The notes: generated by a model from the sequence alone, not told the origin. A DNA stretch of 9,724 bases from UBA647 sp964400545 (GCA_964400545.1 CAYNUG010000084.1:1-9724); one strand, 5' to 3'; counted from the stretch's first letter, positions 1-7,766 are shown. A program made the numbers and translations.

Positions 1-2324
1 AACAGGTAAGCTCTTCTCTTTAATATTTTTTCGGACAATTCTCTCAGAGGAGAAATATCAGTCACCCATACTCCCCTGCCGTATGTACCGACAACAAGAT
101 CTCCTCCCGGTTCATGGATCACGATATCCTTAACGGGAACAGGTGGCATGTTGTTCTTCAAGCTGATCCAGTTCTTTCCTCCGTTCAAAGTGAAGAAAAC
201 ACCTGAATCTGTCCCTGCGAACAGCAATGAACTGTTGATCTTATCTTCTGCAATGACCGATACAGTGGTTTTTGGAATGTCTCCATTTATGTTTTTCCAG
301 GTTCTCCCAAGATTATCCGTTCTGTAGATGTAGGGACTGAAGTCATCCTCTCTGTACCCGGATTTTGTTATGTAAGCACGGTATGGTTTGTGTGATGAAG
401 GTACGACCCGACTGACCCATTTTCCCTCAGGACATCCGAATCTGACAAGCTTTCTGGTTCTATTCCTCCATCTGAGACCATTATTATCTGTGACATGTAT
501 TCTGCCGTCATCTGTTCCGGCCCATATCATTCCTCTCCTTAGAGGAGATTCTGCTATTGTAGTAATAGTGCAATACATGATATGTCCTTTCCCGGCGATC
601 TTTACCGGATCGTTCATGGTTAGATCAGGACTTATTTCCTTCCACGAATTACCTCTGTCAAGAGATCTGAGAACCATTTGACCTCCGGTATAAACTATTC
701 TGCTGTCGTGAGGGGACAAAACAATGGGGGTTGTCCATGTGTATCGGTAAGGTGGTCTTCCCTTGATGTTCTTGGGGGTAATTTCTACCCGTTCCCCTCT
801 CAACTGGTCAACTCTGTGATGTTTACCGAATTGTGTTGTGAAATATAGCCACCTGTTGTTCTGGTGATCGACCGATGTATACATCCCGTCCCACATTCCC
901 GTTATTACCCAGTCTTCAATTCCTACAGATCCAGACCATCCGTTAACCGGGCCTTTCCATGTTTCGTGGTCCTGAAGTCCCGCATAAATATTGTAAGGTT
1001 TATCGTTGTCCGTTTCCACATCGTATACTTCACCAAGAGGAATATTGTAGTAATGGAACGTGGTTTCTCCTCCGTCCCAGGAAGAATAGAGGCCTCCGTC
1101 ACTCCCGATCATCATATGACCGGGATCTTTCGGGTCTATCCAGAATGTTCTGACATCTCCGAAGTTCTTTCTAAATAATTTTCTTTCCCTCCAGTTCTTC
1201 AATCCCGGCCATGTTTTTCCCCCGTCCTTTGAATACAACATCTGTTCCGCAATGATATATACATTCTCAGGATCTATAGGGTCAACAGTTATTTCATTAA
1301 AAGAATAGGCGGCTTTTCCGCTCACATTTATCCCGGGAAGACTCACTTTTCTCCAATTCCCGCCGCCATCGTCTGAACGGTAAACCTCACCTCCGATAAG
1401 CTCGTCGTATGAATGATCTGTAAAGGGGTCAAATTTTCCTGTGTCCTTCTTTTCGGGATCTTTTCTCGGATTCAGATTCTGGATCACTGCATAAATTGTA
1501 TCAGGGTGTGAAATGCAGAGATCTATTCCGATTCTGCCAAGCTTCCCCATCGGAAGTCCGTTTGAAAGCTTTTCCCAGTTCTTCCCGCCATCAGTGGTCT
1601 TATAAATTCTACTCTCTTTACCTCCCGCTTCGAAATGCCACGGATATCTTTTTTTGTCATATGAAGCGGCAAAGAGTGTTCCCGGTTTTTCCGGGTTGAG
1701 AATGATATCAGAGATCCCTGTTTCATTATTAATGAATAAAACTCTTTCCCATGATATGCCTCCATCGCTGGTTTTATAGACCCCCCTTTCTTCATTTGAG
1801 GAAAAAAGGTGTCCCATTACAGCCGCATAAACAGTATCCGGATCTTCCGGATCTATGATTATTTTCCCTATGTGATGCGAATCTTTCAAGCCCATATTTG
1901 TAAATGTTCTTCCGCCGTCAACAGATTTATAGATACCGTTCCCGTAATAAGCGGATCTCGCATTTGAATCATCTCCTGTCCCAACCCAGACTATGTTGTT
2001 GTTTGTGGGAGCGACCTTGACCGAACCGATCGAATTTACACCGTAGTTATCAAAGATCGGGAAGAATGTCGTACCATTATTTATTGTTTTCCATACTCCT
2101 CCATTTCTGGCAGCTGCATAGAATGTATGCTTGTCTTTTTCTCCGGGATTCACAGGGACTGCAATATCAGAGATCCATGCTCCGGCACGGAACGGACCGA
2201 GATTCCTGAATTTGAACTCATTGAATAATCCTGATTTGTTTTGTTTAGTTTCTTCTGAATGCTTTTGCAAAGGTGTTAACAAGATAAAAAGAATAGTTAA
2301 TAGGACTGCAATCGATCTGTGCAT
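1..2324 (-). CDS. Secreted sortilin/VPS10-like Asp-box beta-propeller protein (C-terminus beyond window)
   Basis: Reading the minus strand from ATG at 2324, the frame is open for 774 codons to the window edge. An AGGAGG site (2331-2336) lies 6 nt before the ATG. Residues 1 to about 20 form a Sec-type signal: His-Arg, then a Leu/Ile-rich core, with no lipobox Cys, so export as a soluble protein is likely. The rest carries about ten Asp-box (BNR) repeats of the type S/T-x-D-G-G-x-x-W, for example SVDGGRTF, TSDGGISW, TTDGGKNW, SKDGGKTW and TDNLGRTW, spaced as in sortilin/VPS10-type propellers often misnamed glycosyl hydrolases. A GLQD motif and a late GTYGRGVWV strand followed by ISPLREL match the large bacterial members, usually about 1000 residues, so perhaps a quarter is missing. 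No catalytic residues can be assigned. Function is unknown; binding or processing of extracellular polymers is only a guess. No frameshift is seen. Confidence 0.88.
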   Translation of the reverse strand, partial: MHRSIAVLLTILFILLTPLQKHSEETKQNKSGLFNEFKFRNLGPFRAGAWISDIAVPVNPGEKDKHTFYAAARNGGVWKTINNGTTFFPIFDNYGVNSIGSVKVAPTNNNIVWVGTGDDSNARSAYYGNGIYKSVDGGRTFTNMGLKDSHHIGKIIIDPEDPDTVYAAVMGHLFSSNEERGVYKTSDGGISWERVLFINNETGISDIILNPEKPGTLFAASYDKKRYPWHFEAGGKESRIYKTTDGGKNWEKLSNGLPMGKLGRIGIDLCISHPDTIYAVIQNLNPRKDPEKKDTGKFDPFTDHSYDELIGGEVYRSDDGGGNWRKVSLPGINVSGKAAYSFNEITVDPIDPENVYIIAEQMLYSKDGGKTWPGLKNWRERKLFRKNFGDVRTFWIDPKDPGHMMIGSDGGLYSSWDGGETTFHYYNIPLGEVYDVETDNDKPYNIYAGLQDHETWKGPVNGWSGSVGIEDWVITGMWDGMYTSVDHQNNRWLYFTTQFGKHHRVDQLRGERVEITPKNIKGRPPYRYTWTTPIVLSPHDSRIVYTGGQMVLRSLDRGNSWKEISPDLTMNDPVKIAGKGHIMYCTITTIAESPLRRGMIWAGTDDGRIHVTDNNGLRWRNRTRKLVRFGCPEGKWVSRVVPSSHKPYRAYITKSGYREDDFSPYIYRTDNLGRTWKNINGDIPKTTVSVIAEDKINSSLLFAGTDSGVFFTLNGGKNWISLKNNMPPVPVKDIVIHEPGGDLVVGTYGRGVWVTDISPLRELSEKILKRRAYL

Positions 2325-2374
2325 ATTTCCCCTCCTGATAGGAATTTGATTTCCGGCATCTGTCAGAAAGTCTT

Positions 2375-2403
2375 ATTTTATTTCACTTTCACTTTGTATG
2401 CAA
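2375..2403 (-). promoter_or_regulatory. Predicted sigma70-type promoter of the sortilin-like gene
   Basis: On the minus strand, TTGCAT (2398-2403) is followed after 17 bp by TAAAAT (2375-2380). The expected transcription start is near 2368, giving a leader of about 44 nt to the ATG at 2324. The spacer contains the direct repeat AAAGTG-AAAGTG. This is a consensus match only. Confidence 0.55.
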
Positions 2404-2431
2404 ATGTGAATATTTTATGAATATGATCTGT

Positions 2432-2460
2432 TTGACGGGATCGGGTATCTGTACTAAAAT
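2432..2460 (+). promoter_or_regulatory. Predicted sigma70-type promoter of nadA
   Basis: TTGACG (2432-2437), a 17-bp spacer, then TAAAAT (2455-2460). The expected start is near 2467, so the leader would be only about 10 nt and consist of little more than the Shine-Dalgarno sequence. The promoter lies downstream of the in-frame ATG at 2417, which argues against that ATG being the nadA start. Confidence 0.6.
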
Positions 2461-2476
2461 TATCGCAGGTGAAAAA

Positions 2477-3382
2477 ATGGATGATCTGTCATTAAAGATA
2501 AAAAAGTTGTTAAAGGAAAAAGATGCGATTCTGCTGGCACACAATTACCAGATAAGGGAAGTTCAAAAGATAGCCGATCATCTTGGAGATTCATTGCAAC
2601 TCAGTAGACTTGCTGCAGATGTGAAAAATAGTGTGATCGTTTTTGCTGGAGTTAAGTTCATGGCGGAAACGGCAAAGATAATTTCTCCTGAAAAGAAAGT
2701 GCTATTGCCTAGACTTGATGCGGGTTGCCCTATGGCTGATATGATAACTGTTGAAGAGCTCAGGTGGATGAAGGAGAAGTATCCGAAGGCAAAAGTAGTA
2801 ACCTATGTGAATTCAGGTGCTGATATAAAAGCTGAAAGTGATGCATGTTGTACATCCTCCAATGCTGTTAAGGTTGTCTCGAATATTGATTCTAATGAAG
2901 TGATCTTTGTCCCTGACAGAAATCTTGGCAGCTATGTTCAATCTAAGGTGTCAGATAAGAGAATACATCTTTTCGAAGGTTATTGTTACGTTCATAACCG
3001 GATCGAGAAAGAAGAGATAACTGAAACAGCAAAACTTCATCCTGATGCAAAAATAATTGTTCATCCTGAGGTAAGAAGTGAGATTATTGAACTTGCTGAT
3101 GAGGTTTTATCAACGAGCGGAATCCTGAGATATGCTTCTGCTTCTCCTGCCAATGAGTTTATTGTTGCTACGGAAGAAGGACTCCTTGATAGGATGAGGG
3201 GAGAGAATCCCGGTAAGAAATTCTATCCGGCATTAAGACCCAAGATCTGCCAAAATATGAAAAGGACCGAGCTTGAGGACATATACCTTTCACTCAAAAT
3301 GGAAAGGTATGAAATAGAAATTGATGATGAGATATCCCGAAAAGCTTTGAGATCGCTCAATGAAATGTTAAAATATGTATAG
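2477..3382 (+). CDS. nadA: Quinolinate synthase A (NadA), 4Fe-4S enzyme
   Basis: NadA condenses iminoaspartate with dihydroxyacetone phosphate to quinolinate in cytosolic de novo NAD synthesis. From ATG 2477 the product is 301 residues, the usual length of the short NadA form. The three conserved cluster cysteines are visible: Cys84 (DAGCPMAD), Cys170 (EGYCYVH) and Cys258 (KICQNMK). The substrate-site motif HNYQ begins at His22; HPE (His196) and STSGI are also in place. The family often has HPEC, but here a Val follows HPE. I chose ATG 2477 over the in-frame ATG 2417: AGGTGA precedes it by 4 nt, family proteins start this far before HNYQ, and a strong promoter match lies between the two ATGs. 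The stop is 14 bp before the Nfu-type gene, so the two are probably co-transcribed. nadB and nadC are not in the window. Confidence 0.97.
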   Translation: MDDLSLKIKKLLKEKDAILLAHNYQIREVQKIADHLGDSLQLSRLAADVKNSVIVFAGVKFMAETAKIISPEKKVLLPRLDAGCPMADMITVEELRWMKEKYPKAKVVTYVNSGADIKAESDACCTSSNAVKVVSNIDSNEVIFVPDRNLGSYVQSKVSDKRIHLFEGYCYVHNRIEKEEITETAKLHPDAKIIVHPEVRSEIIELADEVLSTSGILRYASASPANEFIVATEEGLLDRMRGENPGKKFYPALRPKICQNMKRTELEDIYLSLKMERYEIEIDDEISRKALRSLNEMLKYV

Positions 3383-3396
3383 TTTAGGAGAATAAA

Positions 3397-3627
3397 ATGA
3401 CTTTAAAAGATAAAGTGGATATAATTATAGAGAGAGTAAGACCTGCTCTCCAGGCGGATGGAGGCGGTATAGAACTTGTTGATGTACTCGAAGATGAAGG
3501 TATTGTCCTTGTTAATCTGACCGGAGCTTGCAACGGATGTCCCATGAGTACTATTACCATAAAAGGGTATGTTGAACAGACCATGATCGCGGAGATCCCT
3601 GAGATCAAAGAGGTGAGGTTGGCCTGA
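3397..3627 (+). CDS. NifU C-terminal-domain (Nfu-type) iron-sulfur scaffold protein
   Basis: This 76-residue protein consists only of the NifU C-terminal domain. The domain hallmarks are RPALQADGGGIELV near the N-terminus and C-N-G-C-P-M-S with Cys45 and Cys48, the CxxC pair that ligates a bridging cluster across a dimer in Nfu proteins. An AGGAG site sits 6 nt before the ATG. The family assembles or carries 4Fe-4S clusters for transfer to apo-enzymes in the cytosol. It lacks the extra N-terminal domain of NfuA and the U-domain of full NifU. It lies 14 bp behind nadA on the same strand; since NadA needs a 4Fe-4S cluster, delivery to NadA is a reasonable inference, not shown. Its TGA directly abuts the stop of the convergent aldolase-family gene. 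Confidence 0.93.
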   Translation: MTLKDKVDIIIERVRPALQADGGGIELVDVLEDEGIVLVNLTGACNGCPMSTITIKGYVEQTMIAEIPEIKEVRLA

Positions 3628-4701
3628 TCATAATAGCCTTCTGAAATATTCTTCTCTGCAATAATTTTCGATATCGATCATATTTTTTAACGAATTGTCA
3701 AAATTATTGTTACCCGAGCAGAAAATTCCATGCCCTCTGACTATTACACATCCATTGTTACGGATCGCATCAGGAACTGAAACTTCAGGTTTTCCCATTG
3801 GCCCAGTGGAAGCTGACGGGACAACCGGTATATTATTAATAGATGAACAATCCGGAAATTTGCAGTCCAACGAAAGAATGACCGTGAACAGCGGATGCCC
3901 GTGAATGATCGTGTTCCCGTCAATAGTTTTATAAATATTCCGGTGTACTTCAGTTTCACTTGAAGGAGCAGGTTCGCATTCTACACTCCCGTTCAAAGGT
4001 ATTTTGACAATATGGTTTTCCAGATCGTCAAGGTATGATCCCGATGTGCTGATATACAGATATTCTCCTTCACGAACCGATATATTTCCGAAAATTGAAT
4101 CGACAAGTTTCCTTGATACTAAAGATCTCCCCGCAGACCCGATCATCAATTTAGCGTTAGTTCCCCTGATCGGTTGATCTATTTTCGTTGAAGGGACATA
4201 TTTGTGATCGTAAGATCTGATCCTGTCAATATAATCAAGGTCTTGTAATGTCAATTCTCCTTCTCTTCTTTTGTTAAGGATCGTGAGAAAAAATTTTACG
4301 AATATTGAAAAGCATGCAATACTGAGAATTACGAATGGTGATATATTACTATCCTTGTTACCTGTTAAAATGCATCTGTCTGAAGAGAGTATTGCTCCTG
4401 TATCCTTGATCAGATCCGTAATACCGGATATTTCGGAATGGTGTAATATCGGTATCCTCGGGAGGAATAATTCGGATTCGGAGTCGACAGGGACGATCTC
4501 CTTGTACTTGTTATCAATGAAATACATTGATATGGTAGAATATGGTTCTGCCAGGATGAATTCAAGAATCTCATTCTCAGGATATTCTTTTCCCGATCTG
4601 TTCGAGAGACTTGTCGGGGAGATCATAGTCAGACCACGATCTTTAAGACGTTGCAATTGAATATTCTCTGTCTGAATGGAAACTGGTTCTTCCCCGATCA
4701 T
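3628..4701 (-). CDS. Class II aldolase/adducin-family protein with divergent N-terminal half-domain
   Basis: This 357-residue protein has an intact class II aldolase domain from about residue 185 to the end. It shows GNIS (205-208), ISTSG, the PSSE motif with candidate catalytic Glu249, HGHP with zinc ligands His267 and His269, and GHG with the third ligand His324. These align with Glu73, His92, His94 and His155 of L-fuculose-phosphate aldolase. The family cleaves or epimerises sugar phosphates or dehydrates methylthioribulose phosphate; the substrate cannot be told here. Residues about 45-142 look like a decayed second half-domain lacking metal-binding histidines, and 122-141 are strikingly hydrophobic. 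The chosen ATG (4701) has GGGAGT about 10 nt upstream, a somewhat long spacing; the next Met is residue 26. It is transcribed alone, divergent from clpB and convergent with the nadA unit. Confidence 0.82.
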   Translation of the reverse strand: MIGEEPVSIQTENIQLQRLKDRGLTMISPTSLSNRSGKEYPENEILEFILAEPYSTISMYFIDNKYKEIVPVDSESELFLPRIPILHHSEISGITDLIKDTGAILSSDRCILTGNKDSNISPFVILSIACFSIFVKFFLTILNKRREGELTLQDLDYIDRIRSYDHKYVPSTKIDQPIRGTNAKLMIGSAGRSLVSRKLVDSIFGNISVREGEYLYISTSGSYLDDLENHIVKIPLNGSVECEPAPSSETEVHRNIYKTIDGNTIIHGHPLFTVILSLDCKFPDCSSINNIPVVPSASTGPMGKPEVSVPDAIRNNGCVIVRGHGIFCSGNNNFDNSLKNMIDIENYCREEYFRRLL

Positions 4702-4741
4702 TTTATTTATACTCCCTGAATTTGTAATAGATCATAATTGA

Positions 4742-4770
4742 ATTATTGGAGAAAAGTAATATAATATCAA
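4742..4770 (-). promoter_or_regulatory. Possible sigma70-type promoter of the aldolase-family gene
   Basis: On the minus strand, TTGATA (4765-4770), a 17-bp spacer, then AATAAT (4742-4747). The start would fall near 4735, about 34 nt before the ATG at 4701. The -10 match is only moderate and the region is AT-rich, so a chance match is possible. Confidence 0.4.
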
Positions 4771-4827
4771 TAGAATAGTAATGAAAATTTTAAAAAGGGA
4801 CAAGAAATTTTATTACCGGAATTTCTC

Positions 4828-4855
4828 TTGACTAACAGAGGAATCCGGGTATTAA
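4828..4855 (+). promoter_or_regulatory. Predicted promoter of clpB
   Basis: TTGACT (4828-4833), a 16-bp spacer, then TATTAA (4850-4855); a 17-bp reading gives ATTAAT. The leader would be about 34 nt. No CIRCE element is present. The preceding TCTCTTGAC faintly resembles a sigma32 -35 box, but the downstream half does not match convincingly, so heat-shock control is not established from this sequence. Confidence 0.5.
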
Positions 4856-4896
4856 TAAAGAGTGAAATGAACGTTCAGGCGTAATTGGGAGCAAAA

Positions 4897-7470
4897 ATGA
4901 ATATGGATAAATTTACATTAAAGGCAAATAATGCAATTGAGGAGAGTGTACGGTTTGCGGGAGAGAATGGGAATCAGGAGGTCACTGAACTTCACCTTGC
5001 ACATTCGATAATTATAGATGAAAAAAATATTGTTCCTGAAGTATTAAAAAAGACAGGAACTGACAAAGCAAGGATTCTTTCAGAACTTGAAGACGCTGTT
5101 TCACTACTCCCAAAGGTGCATGGAGCAGATGGATATATCGGGAAGGGTCTGAAAAAGGTTCTCGATAAGGGGATAACTATTGCGACAAAGTTCAAAGATG
5201 ATTACGTTTCGACAGAACATATCTTTCTCTCTCTTCTGCAATCTAAATCGGAAGTGGTTTCAATCCTGAACAAAAACGGGATAGATGAGAATACTTTTTT
5301 GAAAGCCCTTATGGATATCAGAGGGAATCAGAGGGTTACGGATCAGAATCCTGAGGATAAGATACAACCTCTCTCGAAATACGGGAGGGATCTTGTTGAG
5401 ATGGCTCGTGAAGGGAAACTTGATCCTGTGATAGGGAGAGATGAAGAGATAAGAAGAGTGATGCAAGTCCTGGTTAGAAGGACAAAGAACAATCCTCTGT
5501 TAATAGGTGATGCGGGTGTAGGAAAAACAGCAATAGTTGAAGGGCTGGCATTAAGAATTGTTCAGGGGGATATACCGGAAATACTTAAGGATAAAAGAGT
5601 GATATCTCTTGATATCGGAAGTCTCCTGGCGGGAGCAAAATACAGAGGAGAGTTTGAAGAGAGATTGAAAGCTGTGATCAAAGAAGTAGTTGACTCTGAA
5701 GGAAGGATCATTTTATTTATGGATGAACTGCATACAATAGTCGGAGCAGGAGCGTCTGAAGGTTCTGTAGATGCTTCAAATATGTTAAAACCTCCACTTG
5801 CAAGGGGAGAACTCAGATCTATAGGGGCTACAACTTTAAATGAATATAAGAAATATATCGAGAAGGATCCTGCACTCGAGAGGAGATTTCAGCCTGTTTT
5901 TGTAAAAGAACCTTCTGTAGAGGAGACAATTTCCATTCTCCGTGGAATTAAGGAAAAATATGAGATCCATCATGGGATCAAAATAACAGATGCTGCCTTA
6001 ATATCTGCTGCGACACTTTCCGACAGGTATATAACCGACAGGTTCCTTCCTGACAAAGCGATAGATCTGATAGATGAGGCTTCGTCCAAGCTGAGGATAG
6101 AAATTGACTCAATGCCTGAAGAACTTGATGAACTTGAAAGAAAGATCATGCAGATGGAGATAGAGAAGCAGGCATTAAAAAAGGAGAACAGCAGTGATGC
6201 AAGGGATAAGATGAAGAACCTTGTTGACGACCTGGAGGAAGTGAAATTATCGAGAGATAAGCTCAAAGGGCATTGGGAGAAAGAGAAATCATTGATAGGG
6301 CAGCTCAGGGATAAAAAAGAAGATATTGATAATCTTAAAATAAAAATGAAAGAAGCCGAACGGAATAATAATTATGAAATTGCTTCACAGATCCAGTACG
6401 GGAATATTCCGGAAAGTGAACGGGAGATCAACCGAATTCAGAATGAACTGGATGAACTTCAGTCAGAGAAAAAGATCCTTACCGAAATTGTTACTGAGGA
6501 GGATATTGCGGATGTAGTTTCACGGTGGACAGGTATACCGGTCTCAAAACTTTTGAGTGGTGAAAAAGAGAAATTGCTTGTTATGGAAAAAATAATCAAG
6601 AAGAGAGTGGTTGGCCAGGATGATGCTGTTACTGCGGTTGCGAATGTTATCAGACGATCCAAAGCTGGATTGAACGAGCAGGGAAGACCAATCGGATCAT
6701 TTATTTTCCTCGGTCCGACCGGAGTGGGGAAAACAGAACTTGCAAAAGCTCTTAGTGTTTTTATTTTCAATAGTGAGAAGGCAATGATCAGAATTGACAT
6801 GTCAGAATATATGGAAAAGCATTCAGTTTCAAGATTGATCGGGGCTCCTCCTGGGTATATAGGGTATGATGAAGGCGGGCAGTTAACAGAAGCTGTTAAG
6901 AGGAGGCCGTATTCCCTGATCCTCCTGGATGAAATTGAGAAGGCTCATCCGGATGTTTTTAATATTCTGCTTCAGTTGCTCGATGACGGACGTCTTACGG
7001 ACGGAAAGGGGAAAACAGTAAATTTCTCAAATACGATAATTATTATGACCTCTAATCTGGGTTCGGATATTATTCAGGAAAAGACAGAATATGCTGATAT
7101 AAAAAAGGAGATCGATAATCTATTATATAAACATTTCAAACCTGAATTTCTTAATCGTATAGATGAGGTGATCACGTTCAGACCTCTTAGTAAAGAGATG
7201 ATAAAAATGATAGCTGCCCTGGAGATATCAAAATTGGAAATACGCCTCGGTGCAGCTGGAATTAAAACTGAAATAAGTGAAGAAGCATTGAACAAACTTG
7301 CTGAACTCGGGTTTAATCCTGTACTTGGTGCAAGACCTTTGAAAAGAATTATTCAGAATAAGATCCAGGATAAATTATCAACGATGATCCTATCAGGAGA
7401 GATAAATAATGCTTCAACAATAGAAGTTGATTACAGAGGAGACGATTTCAAATTCACTGTAAAGAAGTAA
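4897..7470 (+). CDS. clpB: ATP-dependent protein disaggregase ClpB
   Basis: ClpB is a hexameric cytosolic AAA+ chaperone that, with DnaK, extracts and refolds aggregated proteins after heat or other stress. The 857-residue length equals typical ClpB. Domains in order: N-domain (about 1-145); NBD1 with Walker A GDAGVGKT (204-211), Walker B Asp276-Glu277 and arginine fingers Arg329/Arg330; a long charged coiled-coil M-domain (about 400-520) that separates ClpB from ClpC or ClpA; NBD2 with Walker A GPTGVGKT (606-613), Walker B Asp678-Glu679 and sensor-2 GARPLKR (Arg813). I see no IGF/IGL-like ClpP-docking loop in NBD2, so it should not be a protease subunit. An upstream in-frame TTG (4885) is possible, but GGGAG sits 5 nt before ATG 4897, which also matches the family start. 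Apparently monocistronic. Confidence 0.98.
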   Translation: MNMDKFTLKANNAIEESVRFAGENGNQEVTELHLAHSIIIDEKNIVPEVLKKTGTDKARILSELEDAVSLLPKVHGADGYIGKGLKKVLDKGITIATKFKDDYVSTEHIFLSLLQSKSEVVSILNKNGIDENTFLKALMDIRGNQRVTDQNPEDKIQPLSKYGRDLVEMAREGKLDPVIGRDEEIRRVMQVLVRRTKNNPLLIGDAGVGKTAIVEGLALRIVQGDIPEILKDKRVISLDIGSLLAGAKYRGEFEERLKAVIKEVVDSEGRIILFMDELHTIVGAGASEGSVDASNMLKPPLARGELRSIGATTLNEYKKYIEKDPALERRFQPVFVKEPSVEETISILRGIKEKYEIHHGIKITDAALISAATLSDRYITDRFLPDKAIDLIDEASSKLRIEIDSMPEELDELERKIMQMEIEKQALKKENSSDARDKMKNLVDDLEEVKLSRDKLKGHWEKEKSLIGQLRDKKEDIDNLKIKMKEAERNNNYEIASQIQYGNIPESEREINRIQNELDELQSEKKILTEIVTEEDIADVVSRWTGIPVSKLLSGEKEKLLVMEKIIKKRVVGQDDAVTAVANVIRRSKAGLNEQGRPIGSFIFLGPTGVGKTELAKALSVFIFNSEKAMIRIDMSEYMEKHSVSRLIGAPPGYIGYDEGGQLTEAVKRRPYSLILLDEIEKAHPDVFNILLQLLDDGRLTDGKGKTVNFSNTIIIMTSNLGSDIIQEKTEYADIKKEIDNLLYKHFKPEFLNRIDEVITFRPLSKEMIKMIAALEISKLEIRLGAAGIKTEISEEALNKLAELGFNPVLGARPLKRIIQNKIQDKLSTMILSGEINNASTIEVDYRGDDFKFTVKK

Positions 7471-7683
7471 ATATTGCATCCTTTCCAATCTCCCCCCTCT
7501 ACAAGTCCCCTCTGTAAACAACCCTTCCAAAATCCCTGTTGTTAAAACTGCTATAATATAGCAATAAGTGTGCCAAACCGGGAATTGTTTTTATGGAAAA
7601 AAATAATATTGTGGATACTCCCGATATTCCAATAAAAATATGATCTGAGTGAAAATCGGATTTACATTGAAAAACAGTGACTG

Positions 7684-7718
7684 TAAACAAAGTATATACT
7701 TACTATGAACTTTGTTTA
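7684..7718. repeat. 10-bp inverted repeat, candidate operator
   Basis: TAAACAAAGT (7684-7693) and its exact reverse complement ACTTTGTTTA (7709-7718) are separated by 15 nt and end about 19 bp before the -35 box of the activator gene. The right arm overlaps the perfect palindrome GTTTATAAAC (7714-7723). No T-run follows, so a terminator is less likely than a protein-binding site, although AT-rich composition makes some symmetry expected by chance. Confidence 0.5.
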
Positions 7719-7737
7719 TAAACTTTATTGAAAATAG

Positions 7738-7766
7738 TTGATATTAATAAAAATAGTATATATAAT
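7738..7766 (+). promoter_or_regulatory. Near-consensus sigma70-type promoter placing transcription start at the ATG
   Basis: TTGATA (7738-7743), exactly 17 bp, then the perfect -10 box TATAAT (7761-7766). Only six bases separate the -10 from the ATG at 7773, so the expected first transcribed base is at or next to the A of the start codon. No Shine-Dalgarno sequence is visible before this ATG, which fits a leaderless mRNA. Confidence 0.65.

Noticed and set aside
388..1178. Plus-strand reading frames of about 100 codons at 388-681 and 864-1178
   Set aside because: They are shadows of the sortilin-like gene on the minus strand, which is continuous across the region with regular Asp-box repeats.
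2417..2476. In-frame ATG at 2417 as the nadA start (20 extra residues)
   Set aside because: It has no ribosome site, the added residues do not resemble NadA, and a strong promoter match (2432-2460) lies inside the extension.
2539..2556. TGGCAC-like words (in nadA near 2535 and in the activator near 8278) as sigma54 promoters
   Set aside because: The -12 GC element is missing at the required spacing and both are inside coding sequence.
4271..4660. 129-codon plus-strand frame opposite the aldolase-family gene
   Set aside because: The minus-strand frame carries the conserved aldolase motifs and spans the whole region; the plus-strand frame has no ribosome site and no family features.
7549..7563. 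Palindrome TGCTATA-A-TATAGCA as a clpB terminator or promoter
   Set aside because: The stem is AT-only apart from two GC pairs with a one-base loop and no T-run, and the TATAAT inside it lacks a -35 box at the right distance.
7499..7690. 63-codon minus-strand reading frame between clpB and the activator
   Set aside because: There is no Shine-Dalgarno sequence and no recognisable protein features, and it overlaps repeats and a C-rich stretch; it looks like chance.
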